DNA of 64,000 nt from Aeromonas veronii (lineage in GTDB: Bacteria > Pseudomonadota > Gammaproteobacteria > Enterobacterales > Aeromonadaceae), in contig CP101033.1 in NCBI GenBank assembly GCA_041319085.1, positions 4,105,001 to 4,169,000 on the forward strand, in the 5' to 3' direction. This document shows positions 62,634 to 64,000 of this stretch, piece by piece (positions within the stretch are counted from its first letter, which is position 1; each line of letters begins with the position of its first letter). The position numbers were made by a program, and so were the translations under genes. The notes below the pieces were generated by a model, which saw nothing but the letters and a program-made list of their open reading frames with translations, was not told the origin of the DNA and did not search any database.

Positions 62634-63388
62634 CTAACTCGACTGTTCAGATTGGGTCAACTCACTTCTCCTCTTTCTCATCGATTCTCCCTTCAGTGAC
62701 AGCCGGTGAGCGTTGTGCATCAGCCGGTCCAGGATCGCATCTGCCAGGGTGTTGTCACCCAGCTCGCGTACCACTCTTCAGTTGGCAGCTGACTGACTAC
62801 TACCGTCGAGTATTTCCCGTACCGATCATCCATGATCTCCAGCAGGGCGTTGCGCTGCTCGGCATTCACCGCTTCCAGTCCCCAGTCATCGAGGACCAGT
62901 AGCTCTATCCTGGCCAGTTGACCCAGCAGTCTGGCGTAACTGCCATCTACCTTGGCCTGGCTCAGCTCAAGTAGCAGACGCGGCAGCCGGTAGTAACGAG
63001 TGCTATGCCCTTGCTGACAGGCTTGGTAGCCCAGCGCACAAGCCAGGTAGGTTTTTCCACAGCCACAGGGGCCGGTAATGAGCAGGTTCTGGCCTCGGCG
63101 CAGCCACTCTCCTTGGGCCAGGTTTGCAACCTGTGACCGCTCCAGGTTGCGTGCAGACTGGTAGTCCACCTCTTGCACCGTGGCTTGGAGTTTGAGCCGC
63201 GCCTGCTTGACTAGCCGAGCTTGTTTACGTTGCTCCCGGCTCAGTTGTTCGTGTTCGACCAGCAGGCTTAGACGCTCGATGAAGGGCAGCCCTTCGTAGG
63301 TACTGGCCTGTTCCAGTTGTTGTTGCACTGCATCCGCCATGCCGGTCAGTTTCAGGTTTCTCAGGCGGGTCAGGGTTTGTTGGGTCAT
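62634..63388 (-). pseudogene. istB: IstB helper ATPase, C-terminal frameshift
   Basis: AAA+ ATPase. Walker A is ITGPCGCGKTYLACALGYQA, Walker B is IELLVLDDWGLEAVN, and the [10 protein letters not shown] motif is near the end. The frame then runs out at 62720 ([14 protein letters not shown]). Adding one base near 62763 restores the family tail ([20 protein letters not shown]) to a stop at 62634, giving about 251 residues. It may be a sequencing error. IstB controls target choice of IstA. Confidence 0.87.
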
Positions 63389-63402
63389 GGGGCGTATCCT
63401 CT

Positions 63403-64000
63403 TTAGTGGAAGCTCTGGGGGCCACGGATGTTCTCGTGCTCTTGCGGTAACTCTGGGTAGCTCAGCGGGCTTTCGGGCAGTTGGTCGCGGCCACTGGTCA
63501 GCACCGACTTGAGCTGTTTGAGTCGCACCAGTCCTTCCCGATTAGCCAACTGACAGCAGGCCTCGACCCGTGATGGCGGATACTCCCGGCTAAGACTCAG
63601 TAGCCCCAGGCAGAGTCGGTATGCCTGCTCGACATGGGCTTTCTCTTCCAGCCGTTCGCTCACCCAGCACAAGGTGCCCGGTCCGATATCAGCAGCCCAC
63701 TGCTTGAGACGGCCTGGCGTCCAGCGTTGCTGCTTGCTGTGGCGTTCCGGCATGTGCTCCGGGATCGTGCTCATCCCCGGGATGGTTTTACGCGGATGGC
63801 TCGCGACCAGCTGTTGCTGGTGATAGACCTGAAGCAAAGTGTCGCCAGCATGGAGCTCCAGTTGCTGGCCCACATACTGGTGTGGCACCGAGTAGTGGTG
63901 CTGCTCATAGCTGACGTGATAGTCGATGTTGACCTTGACCGTTTTGATGGCGACATAGCGATAGGGATGCACCGGCAGTGGTCCCAGCGCCGGGCGGTCC
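63403..64000 (-). CDS. istA: IstA transposase, C-terminal part (partial)
   Basis: The frame is open to the window edge (DRPALGPLPVHPYRYVAIKT), so only the C-terminal 200 residues are visible. It covers the part after the DDE core: the beta-barrel region VNIDYHVSYEQHHYSVPHQYVGQ and the C-terminal tail ENIRGPQSFH. istB follows after 14 bp, the normal IS21 layout. Confidence 0.92.
   Translation of the reverse strand, partial: DRPALGPLPVHPYRYVAIKTVKVNIDYHVSYEQHHYSVPHQYVGQQLELHAGDTLLQVYHQQQLVASHPRKTIPGMSTIPEHMPERHSKQQRWTPGRLKQWAADIGPGTLCWVSERLEEKAHVEQAYRLCLGLLSLSREYPPSRVEACCQLANREGLVRLKQLKSVLTSGRDQLPESPLSYPELPQEHENIRGPQSFH

Larger units (their letters stand above)
62526..64000 (-). mobile_element. 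IS21-family element, cut by the window edge
   Basis: The left end TGTCATTCCCAACCAATTCC is followed by repeated ATTCC motifs (62530, 62541, 62559, 62581; the last two 22 bp apart, ATTCCGGC), typical of the multiple terminal repeats of IS21-type elements. istB and part of istA follow on the minus strand. The other end lies outside. Confidence 0.8.

Overview
The window looks like the chromosome of an Aeromonas-type gammaproteobacterium, read across its replication origin and into a large multiresistance island. The genus call rests on an atp-parB-parA-rsmG-mnmG-oriC-mioC block, a BlrA/BlrB (CreBC-type) two-component pair beside a chromosomal OXA-12/AmpS-type class D beta-lactamase, a TonB2/TtpC-type energy-transducing operon and an AhyR-like LuxR protein. 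It is an inference from gene content; species cannot be fixed by reading.

Core part (1-35,100). At the left edge a very strong rrn-type promoter fires leftward out of the window. Next, on the minus strand, is a six-gene TonB2-type operon (4,978 to 151) behind a perfect Fur-box palindrome. A LuxR-type solo regulator, glmS with a DeoR-family regulator, blrA-blrB, the OXA gene and a frameshifted blrD follow. Then come glmU, the complete F1Fo ATP synthase operon (atpIBEFHAGDC), parB-parA, rsmG and mnmG, all on the minus strand. oriC lies at about 26,280-26,600, followed by mioC. On the right side of oriC, a Fur-type site precedes a siderophore operon on the plus strand: TonB-dependent receptor, a PvdE/YojI-like ABC exporter, fhuC, fhuD and a fused-duplicated fhuB.

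Accessory part (35,100-64,000). An IS4-family element has split a small inverted-repeat element with terminator-like ends. Just beyond it are the last six codons of mnmE (Phe-Cys-Ile-Gly-Lys-stop), an 18-bp sequence equivalent to the attachment site used by SGI1-type islands. Everything to the right of it, past the window edge, reads as an integrated island: a four-copy repeat array, a hipBA toxin-antitoxin pair with a four-operator promoter, a res-like site, a serine resolvase, and an IS21-family element cutting an unknown gene.

A 22.45-kb Tn402-type region is inserted exactly into the res site, between IRi at 39,123 and IRt at 61,573, with a perfect 5-bp duplication TATTG on both sides. It holds a class 1 integron (frameshifted intI1, PcW promoter, dfrA12-gcuF-aadA2, qacEdelta1-sul1), then chrA-padR, IS6100, mphR-mrx-mph(A), and three IS26 copies. 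The IS26 copies bracket pieces of other replicons: a Tn21/Tn501-like mer operon end with a Tn2-type blaTEM-1 fragment in merA, and a plasmid fragment with a PrimPol-like Rep gene, 80-bp tandem repeats, a QnrS2-like gene and an IS1595-family element. The predicted resistances are to trimethoprim, streptomycin/spectinomycin, sulfonamides, quaternary ammonium compounds (weak), chromate, macrolides, penicillins and low-level quinolones; mercury resistance is lost.

Five genes (blrD, intI1, IS6100 tnp, mrx(A), istB) each carry what looks like a single missing base. That pattern may reflect residual assembly error rather than biology, and should be kept in mind for every pseudogene call here.
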